Under the pieces are notes generated by a model. It did not search any database. It had not been told where the DNA came from and was given only the letters and a program-made list of their open reading frames with translations. Positions 24,481 to 38,800 of a stretch of 64,000 nt of DNA are shown in pieces. This stretch comes from Amblyornis subalaris. Taxonomy: Eukaryota > Chordata > Aves > Passeriformes > Ptilonorhynchidae. Where the stretch lies: positions 558,001-622,000 of the forward strand of contig JACAXG010000231.1 in NCBI GenBank assembly GCA_018881555.1, written 5' to 3'. Made by a program: the position numbers and the translations under genes. Numbering within the stretch: the first letter of the stretch is position 1; each line of letters starts with the position of its first letter.

Positions 24481-26734
24481 ATGATCCAATATTACCAAAA
24501 TGTAATGGAAACCATTTTCAGGTACAGAAGTATTCTAGTCTCGTGCCTAAATTACTTCAAAGGCCTGCACATATTTAAAGACTGACTTACTTGTGTTAAG
24601 AGATTTATTGATTAGGATCTTGCAAAGCAAATAGCAACTTCAGTGAGAGCTAAGAAGCCTCCAGCTTGGGTTTTCTGGTTCAAGTTGCACTGATAAGCAT
24701 AATGTTAACATGGTGTTTCTATGTGTTAAATGTTGTGTTATTTAAACAAAAATTCTTTCCTTTGAAATGAGAGAAAATTACTGAGACAACAAGAAATTCA
24801 TAAGATACCTAATTCAAGAATTCCCATATTTTTTTCCCACAATCATATATTGCATTTTTTACTTCATATTTTTTCATTACCACATTTTATCATATTGACA
24901 GCAAACAGATGAAAATAATTATTTGTGTTTCAGAGCAGTTCAAAGACAGGACAGCATAATACCCCTCAACAAAAGCTGAAAATTTACAGTGTCGGGCCAT
25001 GTACTGAGTAACAGTCACTTCCTCATCAAATGATGAACATTTTTATTAAAGCAAATCTTTGAACCTTAATTTCCAAACAAATGCTTCTTCATTCTACCAG
25101 TCTTTTCACATATTCCTGCACTGATATTATGAATAAAAAGGAGGCCAGAAAGAGGTGTGTGAGTTTGGTTTAATTACCTGCAGCACTTCTGTGCATTTTT
25201 TAGTTGAAGGTTCAGCTTCAATCATATCTGCTGTGGTAACTGTATTAAACTTCAGTTTAACAGACTTAAGAGAAGTGTAACACCTACCAGAAACACGAGA
25301 ACAAATTCCATCTTTCTCTTTTTTATTTAACCACATAAGTACATGTCAACAGTTGGCATAAACTTCATAAAAATACAGTACCTTTTTGTGCCGAAACACT
25401 AGTCACAATGTTTATATAAAGATTTTTTTCCTGCTTCCTTGAATTCAATTAACATTTTAAAAAGTGACTTCCCAAAAGCCCTTTTTTTGTGAGTTTCCTT
25501 ATAGAAATTTTTCCAAAATCTATTCTGTAAAAGTTAAAAAGCTAATGCATTTTCAGCCATTCTCCCTTGCCCTCTCAATAAAACAGATTTTAAAAAAATA
25601 AGACGTTTTAGAATACTGATCAGTTGTTATACTACTACTTTATCACAGGTTCCCATTTAATTGATACAGTTACAGGCGTGATGGATGGTGTCCCTATAAC
25701 ATCCAGTATCACTAGATGCTATTAGGGCTAAAAAGATCAGTCATATCAATAGACTGATGCTGAACAAAAAAAACTAAGTCAAAACAAATCCAAAACATGA
25801 ATGATACACAGCGAAACATCAGACTTTAGAAGTCTTATGCTGTAGAATCACAATTACTGTGATAGCTCCCAAAGGCAATAAACATACAAAAATTCTACCA
25901 AGTCAGTTAAACAACTACAGGGTGTCCTCGCACTGGGTATCTCGGAAAGTGAATTCTCTACTATCTAATTATAATACTGGTGTGACATCAAGATGACAGA
26001 AAAACTGCAGAAGCAGCCTCATAATGCTGGAGCAATTATACCCACACAACTGACTACACCCATATCACAACTGGGGTACATTTCATTTCTCTTTAATGCT
26101 GATGATAAAGTCCAGGCAGGATCTAATATATGGGGAAAGGATATAGGGCATAAATTTTGAAAGTAATTTCTTATCAAGTTAGGCGCTGAAGGTCTAGTTA
26201 AGGCAGTGAAGGATTTATTTTAGTATCTTTCTAAGGCTATGACAGATTTTTCCTGAATAAAGCATTTTCCCTTAAAAATTTCACGTATATTATGCCAGCT
26301 TATTCTGAATGCATAAGAATGCTAAAAACCCTTGGACACTGAGAAGCTAAACTATTGCTTACTGCAAATATTACCCTTATTAGTCTTCTTTTTTAATATC
26401 AATAGGATTCCAATAACATGCACCAAAAAAATGAAGTTTCAAGTCCGCCTACAAACTTTTCCATAGCTACTTTTAGCTCTTTTTGGATCAGTGTTAAATA
26501 AAATGTGCAAACATATAATCATTTGCATAGCAAATCTCAAGGGACTGACCCTGAAATAGAAATCCAAACTGTTAGGTTTAAGATATTTCTATAATCAGAA
26601 TTCACTTAAAATGGTAAAAAATAAAATACACATTTTTCCATTTTAAGTCTAGTAGAAAAGGTATTTCTGATTTAGAATTCTTACAGTTACCAGTTTAAAG
26701 ATTTGAAAGACTGATGCTTCATTGCATTGAAATG

Positions 26735-26891
26735 TTATTCCTTTGGAATCTTCAAGACTCTGTAATTGCTATTTTCAAATACTGTGATGAAATATGGCCT
26801 GGAATCCTTGCTCATAAGGGTACATAAAGGAATTTTTCCTCTATTAGCAGGATCTTCGACATCCCAAATTTCAGGCATACTGCAACCAGGC
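26735..26891 (-). CDS. DPY19L1: DPY19L1 terminal coding exon and TAA stop
   Basis: 157 nt of coding sequence including the stop, residues 589-640. It begins [19 protein letters not shown], continues [20 protein letters not shown] and ends [13 protein letters not shown] followed by TAA (26737-26735). The acceptor is ttttttag. The tail length agrees with mammalian DPY19L1, which also ends shortly after a VYKVLE-like segment. Confidence 0.95.
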
Positions 26892-29800
26892 CTAAAAAAC
26901 AGGAATATGAGGAGAAATGAAGGAATGCCATAAAAAAACCCACGAAGCTTGCTAAACTCAGTTTCATAGTGCCCAACGAATACTTGGTTGTGACATCTGT
27001 TTTTTAAGTTTGTCTTTATACTAGAAATTATTAGACTACAAAATAAAAAAATAAAGTAGTAATTGTCTTTTGTGGTTATGCAATTAATAAGGAATTAATT
27101 TGGAGGAGGAAACACATAAAACAACTCAGATTATGCAATATATGTTACCAGGGGCCCCTAAATCTTTTCATAAAATGAAGGGTGGTATACACATTCCTTA
27201 CATTTCTAAAGAAAATTCAGGAAATAAAACACCTTAAAAAAAGTAGTAAGTTCTTGCTTTTTATAAAGGATCATAGCCAACATCAATTCCCTGTACAGCT
27301 GTCTTTCAAAGTCAGAATTACTGAGAATTTTCTAATTTTATCAAAGATAATAGCAAAGAAATTGAACAGATACATTTAATTTTATTCTAAATGAAAAGAA
27401 AATAAAATCAAAAATCCAAACTAATCGTATTCTGGAGGCCAGAAAGAGAAATCAAGTGTGAGGGGAAGAAAAAGCACACCTCTTTCTGAAGAACAGCTTA
27501 AATGTGACAAAATTTTTAGTGGCTATTAGTGGTCATAACATTTTGGTGCTCCAACAATCTTGTGAATCTAATGAACGCCATACTAGGCTTTCATTATATA
27601 CACACATCTGTTCTTGTCATCACAGAATAATGACTTGTTTCCTTTGTAAATCTCTTCGGTGTTTTACAGTGAAGTTTAAAATACATACAACACAGCTTTT
27701 CAGTTGCACACCAAGAACACAGGATTGCTAATAAGGGTAAAGCCAATTATACCGATTACTATCTAGAGATGCTGGACAAGAATGTATTCTGGACACTTAA
27801 TAAATAAAGCACAGAGCAACATTTCAAAAGTACCACTTAATACGAATTTTAAGACTACATCTTTGAGAAGTGCATCATTCTTGTGAGAAAGAGGGAGATT
27901 ACTCACTTTTTTCTGCTCACACACAATGACTCTTCAAGAATGTAGTAATTCACTCCTAGTTTTATCAAATCTTTTTTTACTTGGTTTGCAGGTTTTCGAC
28001 TGTACATGGAATACACTACTTTAGTTCTGGCCCTTCAAAAGGAAAAATATAAGAGTTAGCTGCAATATAGCATGAAAATGTAAGCTTTAACCTTACACTG
28101 GTGAGGAAGGGCTTTATTTCACAAGATAACTATGCTAAAACAAAGTTTACGCTAACAGTGCCATTTGCTTAAGTGCGATTATTTCTTCACAAATATAATG
28201 ATTCCAAGAACAACGTATATAGCCTTTTGGGTTTTCTGTAGCAGAAGACAACTTTGTAACAAGATCCATGGTTACTCTGAACAGAAAGTGTAAAGATGTC
28301 AAAGCAATGCATTCACCATGTAGTACTCAAGGCTAGAAACGACCTTGCTTGGACTGGAGGTGATCAGAAGGAATCCTCTGCTGAGTCTCTCTGCAAAAGA
28401 TCACCCTCAATATGTGTCACTATGGTCACACAGCCCCTGTTTGGGCATTTTTGACATGCCGAGTGCAAGACCTGGTGTCTGCGTACGGTGATCAAGCAAA
28501 ACCAGCACTTGGACACCATGATCCTGTTTTGGAACTAGATGACCCTTAAGGTCCCTTCCAATCCTGGCCACTCCATATCATCCAGTAATATCCTGCTTTG
28601 GATGTGCAAAGCACGACATTGTTAACTCCCATTCATTTTCTGATACTGTATTGCCTGTACCTTGTTTTCCCCAAACTTGCCCTATTATTGTTGTAACTAG
28701 GATAGAATATTTCAGTGGAACGGGACCTACAGTGATCATCCAAGTCCAACTGCCTGACCAATTCAGGGCTGACCAGAAGTTCAAGCCAGTTAATGCCAGA
28801 CAGAGAACTAAAGACATAAGGCATGTAAAACGAATCCCTGCCCTTCCTATCTTGCTGTTTGCTTGTTGTGCGTTAGAGTTTTTTAAAGCATTTTTAGCAA
28901 ATTAACAAACAAATGATGCTACAACACTGAATTTAGTAAAATTTATTCATGACCTTTTCAGATAACTCAATTTCAATTTAGGAAAATATCCTGATTTTGA
29001 AAATAACAAATTTAGTTAGGAGTACAAATCTTAATAACTCCATTACAAAATTTCAGCTTCAATAATTAACAAATTATCACGAAAATATGACAGCCAATCA
29101 CAGAAAGCTAACAGAAATAACTAAACTGATTATCTTGGAAAAATAATCAAATCTGTCTACAATGTCAGGAGTAACCAAAGAATGAAGAAAGGATATAATA
29201 GTACACATTAATTCCATTTCTGTAATTTAATTCTGATTTTTCTGTATGTAAGTTTGCAGCCATATCTATCCCTAGAGTGCATCCTTTCTGACGAACACAA
29301 ATCCTGAAGAAATAATGTATGAGTTTTCAATCTGGCTAAAATAACAAATCAAGTTCTAGGGGGTTTTAACAAATTTTACAATATAACAGGATGCCACTCC
29401 TACTGTATATTACAAACATTACGAAAATCAATAGCAGATACAAATAAAACCTCAACTGCAAAATTTACCTTAATCCTGCATCTTCATAGTGAGGATGATT
29501 TACAATAGGACGAAGAGTAGACAATTTAACACTTGCCATTGTCGGCATTGCTCCTGCAAAAACTGCATCTGAAATACATAATGAAAGGCATTTTTGAAAT
29601 GAAGAATCGAGCAGTAAGAGTTGAGAAGCAATTCAAGTATCTAAACAGTAATCCTGTAGAAAAACCATGAAGAGGGTAGGGCGCTCTTTTTTAAAAGGCT
29701 GTACACGGCATCAACAGGAAATGCACAAAATCAATTTTTTAGTTTTATTTTTTTTAACCTTGAATTCAATATAAGCCATTAGATAACTAAGCATCTAAGA

Positions 29801-32800
29801 ACGGAGATTTAATGCATCTTATTTTTCTTGAATGAGTAGAACAACACATTCATTATAACCCTTTTATTTGTCACTTCTTTCACCAGCGTTAAATGGGCAA
29901 TATAATCTCAGACCATATTGGCTTTAACATATTTTCCTTGTAAAAAGGCAACTACTTTATTTTCAGCCAGTTTTCTGACACACTTTAGGAAAAGGCGGGG
30001 TGCAACCACAACACACACATTTTTAATTCTCTTCTAGCAAAATGGTGATGACGGACCCACATACAGCACCAGTGTCATTTAAGTAAAAACCTATTTTAAC
30101 TTGACTTCGCAAAGATGCTTTTGTTGAAAATACTACACCAGTGGTTAGAACCTCCAGATCAGTAGCCCAGGGTGTAATAAAGCAAGCTTTTGGTGCTTTT
30201 TTCATTGGAGATAGCTTCTGTACGGACAAGTAGACGTGACTCGGCTTAAGGATAGTCCCAAGGCAAAGCCCCAACAGTAGCAACACCTCTGCAGTCATTC
30301 ATGACAAGTTCTATGGTTCGATCTCACAGTAAACGGGGAACATCCTACATTATTAAATAGTTTACCTTGTCTGGTATTGACTTTTATCCACTCTAAAAGT
30401 TCTTCCTGTGGCAAATTGCTAAATTCTCCCATGATGTTCCACTGAGTTCGAAGGTTTGCAGATCCCTCTATTGTCATCAATGCTAAAATAGCAAAGACCA
30501 ATGTTTTGGGCTGGATTTTATAGAAGAGCCATCCAAACAACTGAAATGCAAGAATCAATTAATTCCTAGACAACAATTCTGTAATGCTGTATGCAGAACA
30601 ATTAATTTTTATTTTTCTATGAGGAACCTAACATATATTACACTATGAAACATCTCTTCTATTATTTCTCCACTAAGCTTCAAATTATAATTCACAGTAC
30701 TATAATATCATTCAGAATACAATAATATAGCATAATATAAAATATATATTTCAGAATATAATTCCTAAGAATTATTCATGTTTACCAAATATTGGACACT
30801 ACATTTGCAATTCTAAAAAAAAAAATATTAAAAAAACCTCACATTAATGTGAACTTTTAAAGTTGTAGCTCAAATGTCAAATTCTGCAAGTAAAGATGAT
30901 TCAATAAAGCTAACTGGACTTTTGCAGTATTTTATCTCCTATTTACATCTAGAGTTTCTATTGGCAGCATACAGATTAGAGACTGTACTGCAAACTTCTG
31001 AAACATCAGAAAAACAGACTTTGAGGATAGTAAGTTTAATGCTGCTTTATATCCTACTCTTTCCTTTCTTGAACTGGGGCTTGCATTGTTTCCTAAAGAT
31101 AATTAGCTGGAGGCATTAAGCAAATATTCATAAATACATGACACTGGTAGTTAAAAAAAGTAGTCCCAAATTTGCTGTGTTGAAACTTAGTTTGAGCATG
31201 AACACTCTCATCCATATTTGAAGTAAACCTTTAATANGACAAAGTATAAATTACATTTTCCCTAAGCTATTGCTAATTAGAAGGCTTCACATTTCAAAAA
31301 TACCAAACATACACTAAATAAATACATTTCATTCATAGTACTTCTACCTGTTTTTTTAATTAAAGCATGAAACAATATAATAAAGTCTCTCAGTAGAAGC
31401 TCCCACTAGGCTGACTACACCAATTAGGTAGGGTGTGTTATCTTTCTTAGAAAATAACCACAAACTACCTTAGATTATTAAAATTCTCCAACAGCTCTCC
31501 AAAAATACAGTGTACTTCACTCTCATCCTTAAAGACTCACTAAACACTCTAGCAAGAACAGTGATACTATCCAGGGAAACTTAACATACCAAATAGGCCT
31601 GAACACTATGTACATCTGGAAGGATGAAATGAAATTAATTCATTTGTAGGCTGCTCTACATAAGCAAACCTCCCTTTTACCAACAGTCACAAAAACGTCA
31701 CTTCATGGACATGCTGAAACTTCGAAAGTTCCACGGCTTTTCAGATCAAAGAAAATGACATTCCTGTCATGCTTTTATAAAACCTCATTAACGTCCAAAG
31801 TCTCTGAATTTAGCATTATTTGGTTGGCACAAGGAGCCTGGAGTGGTCAAATATATATGCAATGCAAAAGAAGCATTGCTTTCATGGGATGCTGTTCCTT
31901 ATGTGGGTTTTTTTTAATCAGTTCAAGGTTTTCAGCTGCTTTTTTTTCCAAATGAATACTTTAAGTCTTTCTGCAGCTATTTTATTTTGCTTTCAAAATT
32001 TCCACCCAGGATAATACAATTTCTCCTATCAGAAAGAGGAAATGTGTGGATGTAAATGGTTGGAAGTCTGAACAGAAACAACAGCAGATTTGGGCCTAAC
32101 TTGAAGCACAAACAGTAAATTACATGAGAAAACTGAATTGATCCTTAATTTAATTACTCCTCTTTGTTCAACTTAGAGAGTGAACGGTTCTAATCACAGG
32201 TTTCTAATACTTAAAATGTAGCTGTAGAAAAGAACTACTACTCCCTTCGCAAAGATGCAGTTATTTTTTTCTTCATTAAAAATCTTTCTTGAAAATGTGT
32301 TATAAACTTAATCACTTTCCAATGAAAATCAACATTAGGTCACTTTTTTCATCAGAAAGCATTCCAGACAATGAAAATATTCTTTATTAGAAAAAGGACA
32401 TTATCACTTTCATTGTCTATCAGCTGCCACAAGCTGATGGTAATGGAAAGTACAGGGATGCGTGCAATGGGCTGAAAGAACACAACATACAAATTTTCTT
32501 TTCCATCTGCAAATAATAATTCTTGGCCTCAAAATAAATTAGACATACTAACATAACGCTGCAGGTAAGCTTTCATGGTCTGCTAGCTGAAAGGATAGTG
32601 TTGAGCTCAATTACAATAAGATAACTGCCTATGTTAAATTTGCTTAAATTTTCTTTGCATCTGTAAAACCAAACTGTCATTCATTAACTTATACTTCTTT
32701 CAAACATTTGAAACTTTATCCAATGATAAATGTACTGAGTGTTAATCAATCATTTGGTCACAAGTCCCATCCTTCCCTTCTCATGTCTCTCCATCCAAGT

Positions 32801-35800
32801 AACTCTGGATCAGTATTGCAGTACAGTCAGATTTTTCAACCTCAAAAAACTACTTCTGCTCAGCAGCCAGTAGGACAGCAAAACCTCATTATAAACCGCT
32901 TGATATTTTCCTGGCCCTACAAAAACAAACCAACCAAAACAAGAACCAGAAAAAGAGTTTTCTTATTGCTTGCTTATGTCTTAGAAATGATCTGCTCAAT
33001 GGTGGCTCAACGGCCTTATGGGCCAGTGTTTCTCTTTCATGCTGAAGCCAGCGTGTATTACCTGGCAGATTACCAGCCTCTCCCTACTAAAGAAAGCATA
33101 CACCGGTCATACCAGAAAAAATACAGCTCGTCTTCTATGGGTATCAATCAGCACCAACCTGGGGGACACACTGAACAGGCAAAAGAACCTTCACTGATAA
33201 TAAGACAAGGAAATCGATTTTATTTTCACTTACACCGTTCACCTTAAGTTGCATACATATAAACACAGTGGGATACACTTGAACACTTCTCCCAAGGCTC
33301 GAGCCAGGGCCAGGATACTCCCATGCTGTATTATATGGGGCCGCTGGTCATTTATCACCTTCTGCACAGAATAAATGTTTGTACTCCAACAATCTAAAGC
33401 CCTTCCCTAGCTCTCACAACCTATTTCTTTCAAGTCAACTATGCCTCCATGATTCTGCAATGAAGGAAGAAAATGCCACTGGACCTGAGTCACCTGGTCC
33501 AACAGGGGCAGCTACCAGAACAGTTTATCATCTGTAATTGCAGCTTCCTCAGAAGCTTACTTTCAGTCTACAACAATAGGAAACAGCGGAACAACCAAAG
33601 GGCCAAAATACAGTTCGAAGCAGCAGAAAAAGAAATACTGAGAAAATACTCTGAACCTGTCCTCCCTTCCAATATTTACACACTAATGACGTGTGGCATC
33701 CTCTAAGATCCAAAACAAAACAATTATGAAAAGCACCAGCATTCATTAACTGGCCCGATGACCTCAGCTACAGTACTAAAAACCCACAACAATCCAGGAA
33801 AAATTACTGAAATACTACTGCTCTTGTGCTAAAAAAATACATACATATATATATTAAAAAATTTTTTAAATCAACATGCAGCCAAAAAAAAGCAGTACAG
33901 ATTTTACTCTAGCACAAAATATAAAAATATTTTTAGTTCTGAACGTCACCAGAAAATTCTACCACTACTACTACCACCACCAACAGGGCAGAAAAGCCCA
34001 CCAATCTTCTAGAAACACACAATCAAAAATAGGACTAAAAACAAATTGACTTTGGACAGAAGTAATTTAAATCGTAATTGTTATCTAGAAATTGCCTGTT
34101 AAAAGAACATTTTTTCATTTTGTTTTTCCAACTTTTGAAAAGCAGCTTCATTTCAAATTACTCAGAAAGACCTTATGAAAGTCAACTTAGGAAAATCTGC
34201 ACTTAGTGCAATTGCCATTGCTTAAAGAACCAGACCACCTAAGAGTATGCCAGTATTTCAAGAACAACTAAGAGCGGGAAAACCAAATGCCTGTGAACAT
34301 TCCAGAATAGCAAGAATGTAGAGAAAAAGTAAAGTCCTCCTAAATCCTAATACTCAACTGCAAGGTGGCTAAATAAAGTTCCTTTTTAAGAGGTTTTGAC
34401 AATTTTTTAGCATTTTATCTTTTAACTGTACAGATTCATTTGGTGTTGGCAAACACTAAGCACTTTTTGCTAGGCCAAGTAACAAATCAGGCGTCAAGAA
34501 AGTGACAAGCACAACATTTAAGCATACTGATACTGTGTAACCTGTCCAGTCTTATAAAGAACCATCCTTCCCTAAAGAACACGCGGGGAAGCAATTCTGT
34601 TTTCCGGAAAACAATAATTTGTTCAGCTGGCTTAACATGAGATAGCTTTCTCCTCTGTGCATAATTCTGTCTCATTCACTCATCTTCCAGTTGTCTGACA
34701 TGGATATCAGCTGTTCCACAGACAGGAACTGCCGTCACCATACCACCCTAATTCACCTTTAGGACACTTCCTACAAAATCACAGTGCAGTGGGCCTCTGA
34801 AAATCCAGCCCCACTAATCGAGCAGGGTCACCCAGAGCCAAGTGCCCAGGTCCATGTCCAGACAGCTTCTGAATACCTCCAAGGATGGAGACTCCACCAC
34901 CTCCCAGGGCAATCTCTGCCAGTGCTTGGTTGCCTTCACAGTGAGAAATTCAGAGGGAGCCACCTACATTTCAGTGTGTGCCCATCACCTCTGATCCTGT
35001 TCCTGGGCACCACTTGAAAGATCCTGCCACTCCTCCCAGTCTTGTACAATCAGCAAATTTGCTGAGGGCACACTCTGCACCATCATCCAGTCCATTAACA
35101 AAGACATTGAACAGTCTTGGACCGAGCAGTGACCCCTTGGGTTACTGGCCTTCAACCAGACTTTGCACCACCGATCACCCCTCTCCGGGCCCAGCTGTTC
35201 AGACAGTTTTCAATCTACCTCCCTGTCTGCTTCCCAGACAAAGGACTACTTACCCTACTTTTGCTGCAAGTTAAAAGCTTCTAAAACAGCTATTTAAATA
35301 GAGATTTAATCACGTTCACTTCTCAAAAACACTGATAATGAAACATGGAAAGCCTATTCTAAGACCTTTTATATCTGGAGAAAATCTAGAAACATTTTAT
35401 ATTATAGATGATTTCAAAGTGGAAAGATTAAATCTGAGTTAGGCATATGGCTTTTGATTTTTAAGACTGAAATATTTTCAACATGCAAGACTTCAAACAA
35501 GACTTCTGGAAAGAATTAATAGACAAAAAATACACAAGGCAATAAGTTCTGAAGAGCTGTGAAAACATGGTGTAAACAAAGTCAAACATTGGATAAAATT
35601 ATTAGTCAATAAAATCTTGCAATGACATAGAGGTGTGTAAACACAATAAAATCTAGTATATGTCTCCCTGTGCTCAAGCTCAATGCACAGCATGTTAACT
35701 TGTATAATAATGCAGTTGGACAAGTTGCATAAACCAAGTCTTTTGCTTTATTTGAGAAGAGGGGAGAAAGGAACCATTTTTTGACAGGCAATATAATCCG

Positions 35801-38800
35801 GTTTATTTTTATCTGGTACACTCAGATTCAGCAATTACACACAGAGAAATCTGCTTTAGGACAAATATCTGTGTAATACTGTAAGTACTGAGATAGCTAC
35901 AGGATAAAAGAGACCTTACCTGTTTTGAACACACCAAGGAAGCCATAATACATAGATGTGGTGTTAAAAACAGTTTTAATCTCATGATTAAAATCGCTAG
36001 GACACTGTATGCCAACAGCTGCAATGCATGGAATACCAGCTGAAAAGAAAAAGAACCACAAGACACAGAAGCATATTTGCATACTTTTCATTTCTGTCTT
36101 AAACAAACTTCATTTTCAGTATAGCTTAAATGATGAGCCTTGTCTGAAAGAGTCCAAGTCAAAGTAAAGATATTCATATTTCAGATAGTTATAATGACTT
36201 TCTGCTTTTATCTAAAGTGCATGTAGTATGCTAAGGAATGGAACAACAGGAAGGATAAAGATTAACAATCAAAGAAAAAGGAGCTAGAGAAATTGCTAGC
36301 TGTTTAAAAAACCCTTAAACATTAACAGGCAATTGTAGCTCTGCATTTTGCAGTTCTTTAGTTGTGCAGTGTTTTTAGTTCGGTAAATAGTTTCTCACGC
36401 ACTTTTATATAAACATAGCTTTTGTTATTCTAACCGGCCAAATGTTTACGATTCCTAACCTATGTGATAGACAATTCTGTTGACCAGTAGACAGCAAGAG
36501 GTGGTATTCCCATCCTCCAATCCACGGTGGTTTTTAAAAACATATAAATAAAGACCGAGGGCAGAGGCTGTCTCTCTCTCTTTCTTTTCCCCTTGGCCTC
36601 TGCCCCACTGGTAGACCCTGACAGCTGTGTCCGTGTGTTTATCCGTGTCCAAGAGCAACATGCAATTATATATCTAAAATTTCTTGTATAATCTCTTTAT
36701 AAGAGACCTTGCTATTTAATGCCCCAAATACCCAAGGTATGGAATGAAAGAAGCAAGTAAAATCATCCTTGATAACAACACAATCATAGGCAGCTTGCTT
36801 TAGTATTCTAAAAAGTATCAGAGATGTCACTTACTACCCCTAACACTGAATCTATGTTACTTGTCGAAGTGATGTGGTAAATCAGAGACATTTTTGAAAT
36901 CAGTGCTTTTATCTAACTGATTGATTATCATAGAATCATCTAGGTTTTAAAAAACCCTAAGATTGAATCCACTCATTAATCTAACACTGCCAAGTCCACC
37001 ACTAAACCATGTCCATCAGTGCCACATCTACACATTTTTAAATACCTCCAGGGATGGTGACTCAACTCCTCCCCTGGGCAGCCTGTTCCAATGCTTGACA
37101 ACACTTTTGTCTATTTTTCCTCATATCCAATCTAAACCTCCCCTAAGGCAACTTGAGGTTAAACCATGACAGACATCTACCAACTCTCTTGGGCCACCCA
37201 ATTCAGTGTTTCACCACCCTCACTGTAAAAGATTTCTCCCTTATATTTAGCCTAAATCTACCTGATTCCAGTTTAAAATCATTATCCCTTATCCTATCGG
37301 AACAGGCCCTGCTAAAAAGCTGTCCTTGCCTTTCTTATAGTTCCCCTTTAAGCACTGAAAGGCCCCAGAAGTCTCCCTGCAGCCTTCTCTTCTTTAGGCT
37401 GAACAGCCCCAACTCTCTCAGCCTGTCTTCACAGGAGAGGTGTTCCATCACTCTGTTTTTGCGGACTTCCTCTGGGCCTAACATGCTCTAACAGGTCCAT
37501 GTTTTCCTGTGCTGAGGGCTCCAGAGAAGGAGACAGTATATTGCTTTGCATGATTTTACTAAAAAGAACCACGTGTACTGTTATATTCATTATGGCATAT
37601 ATCAAAACAGAATTTTAACGTTATATGTCATCTGAAACCTCAGTAAAGGAAGCAATCTCCTACTCAGTCTCCATGTGGAAAATAGAAGGTCCAGTCTAAT
37701 TTCAGTGTTTTTTTGTACTGCTACAGTAAAAGCCCAAGATTCCTCTCTTGCAGAGTCACCCCTATTAGCCAGTATATTCCTTTGTTCAACATTCCACAGT
37801 TATTCTGGTAACATACCAGACCCAATTTAAGATGAGGGAATAAAAGATGCAAATATTTAGCTTCAAATAAACCATGTATATCAGCATCAGCTCATTGCAA
37901 CCTGCATTTCAATACTGAGTATCTGCATTAACATATGAATAAAATTGTGCAGAAAAAGAATCTTACCTCACCATGGTTTAAACGTTCTTCTCTGAAAAAA
38001 ATAACAACCCAAAACCCACATTATTTATGTACTACGGAAACACTGGGTTTATTTTAAAATCATCTATAATGGCATTAGACGATGCAACTAATCCAGTAAG
38101 CACGAGTCAAGTGTCAGAACTCTTTTTCCCCTCTATGCAAGTTTTGAAACATACTGCAAATCAGTAACTATCTTCCTCAATCCCTGCATCTATTTGGAAA
38201 TCTTGAGTATTGATTTTAGCAGGTTTTTTAATTACTTCCACGAGATGAAACTCTGGTATCTTTATAATCCGGAAAGAAATAATGGGGAAAAAAGAATTTG
38301 CATTCACTATTTATAGTAAAAAATCAAAAAGGCACATAAAGAAATACTGGTTTAGAACACAGCAGAAAAGTAAACGATTAAGTACAAAATCTAGGTGTAA
38401 ACGGGTTAAGATATCTAAAACATGTTCAGGAGCTAACCCTAGTTTTAGTTATCATATTAAAATACCATTTATAGTACCTCCACACCATTCAGTTACTGAA
38501 CTGCACATAACTTACCCTTCAAAAAGGACCAGCATAATGTAGAATTCTGAATTATGTACCATATAGAAAATCTAATGAATTTTCAGCAGAAAATTCAGTT
38601 TTACTTTAGAAAAGAAGACAATACTCACTTTTCATATCGGCCTGTGTGAGAAAAGGACCACATAATATATTTAATCGCCTGAAGAAAACAAGAGACAACA
38701 AAAAGTATGAATAAACTTTCAAAAGCATTTTGAAGCATTTTCAACATTTGCTAAATTAAACTACACCTGGGTAATCTCTTTTTGAGATAATGCTAAGATA

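Larger units (their letters stand above)
21490..26734 (-). other. DPY19L1: probable DPY19L1 3' UTR (about 5.2 kb)
   Basis: AT-rich sequence without coding exons, running from the stop codon to a strong polyadenylation signal near 21513. It is interrupted by a solo LTR (24013-24480) and a CR1 tail (22013-22136). Other AATAAA-type matches on the minus strand (plus-strand TTTATT at 26214-26219 and 24604-24609) could give shorter forms. The extent is inferred, because no transcript evidence is available here. Confidence 0.5.

Noticed and set aside
24268..24585. 105-codon open frame and its minus-strand counterpart
   Set aside because: Mostly inside the second solo LTR; not coding.
31755..31955. 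Plus-strand peptide ([13 protein letters not shown]) faintly like the mammalian DPY19L1 loop NVSELSLWVIQG
   Set aside because: Opposite strand to the gene, needs an inserted residue, and the flanking peptide does not continue the match; judged coincidence.
32708..33247. 179-codon plus-strand open frame inside an intron
   Set aside because: No recognisable domain, antisense to DPY19L1 within its largest intron, no splice or promoter context.
37153..37491. 112-codon open frame
   Set aside because: Entirely CR1 sequence read in reverse; not a gene.
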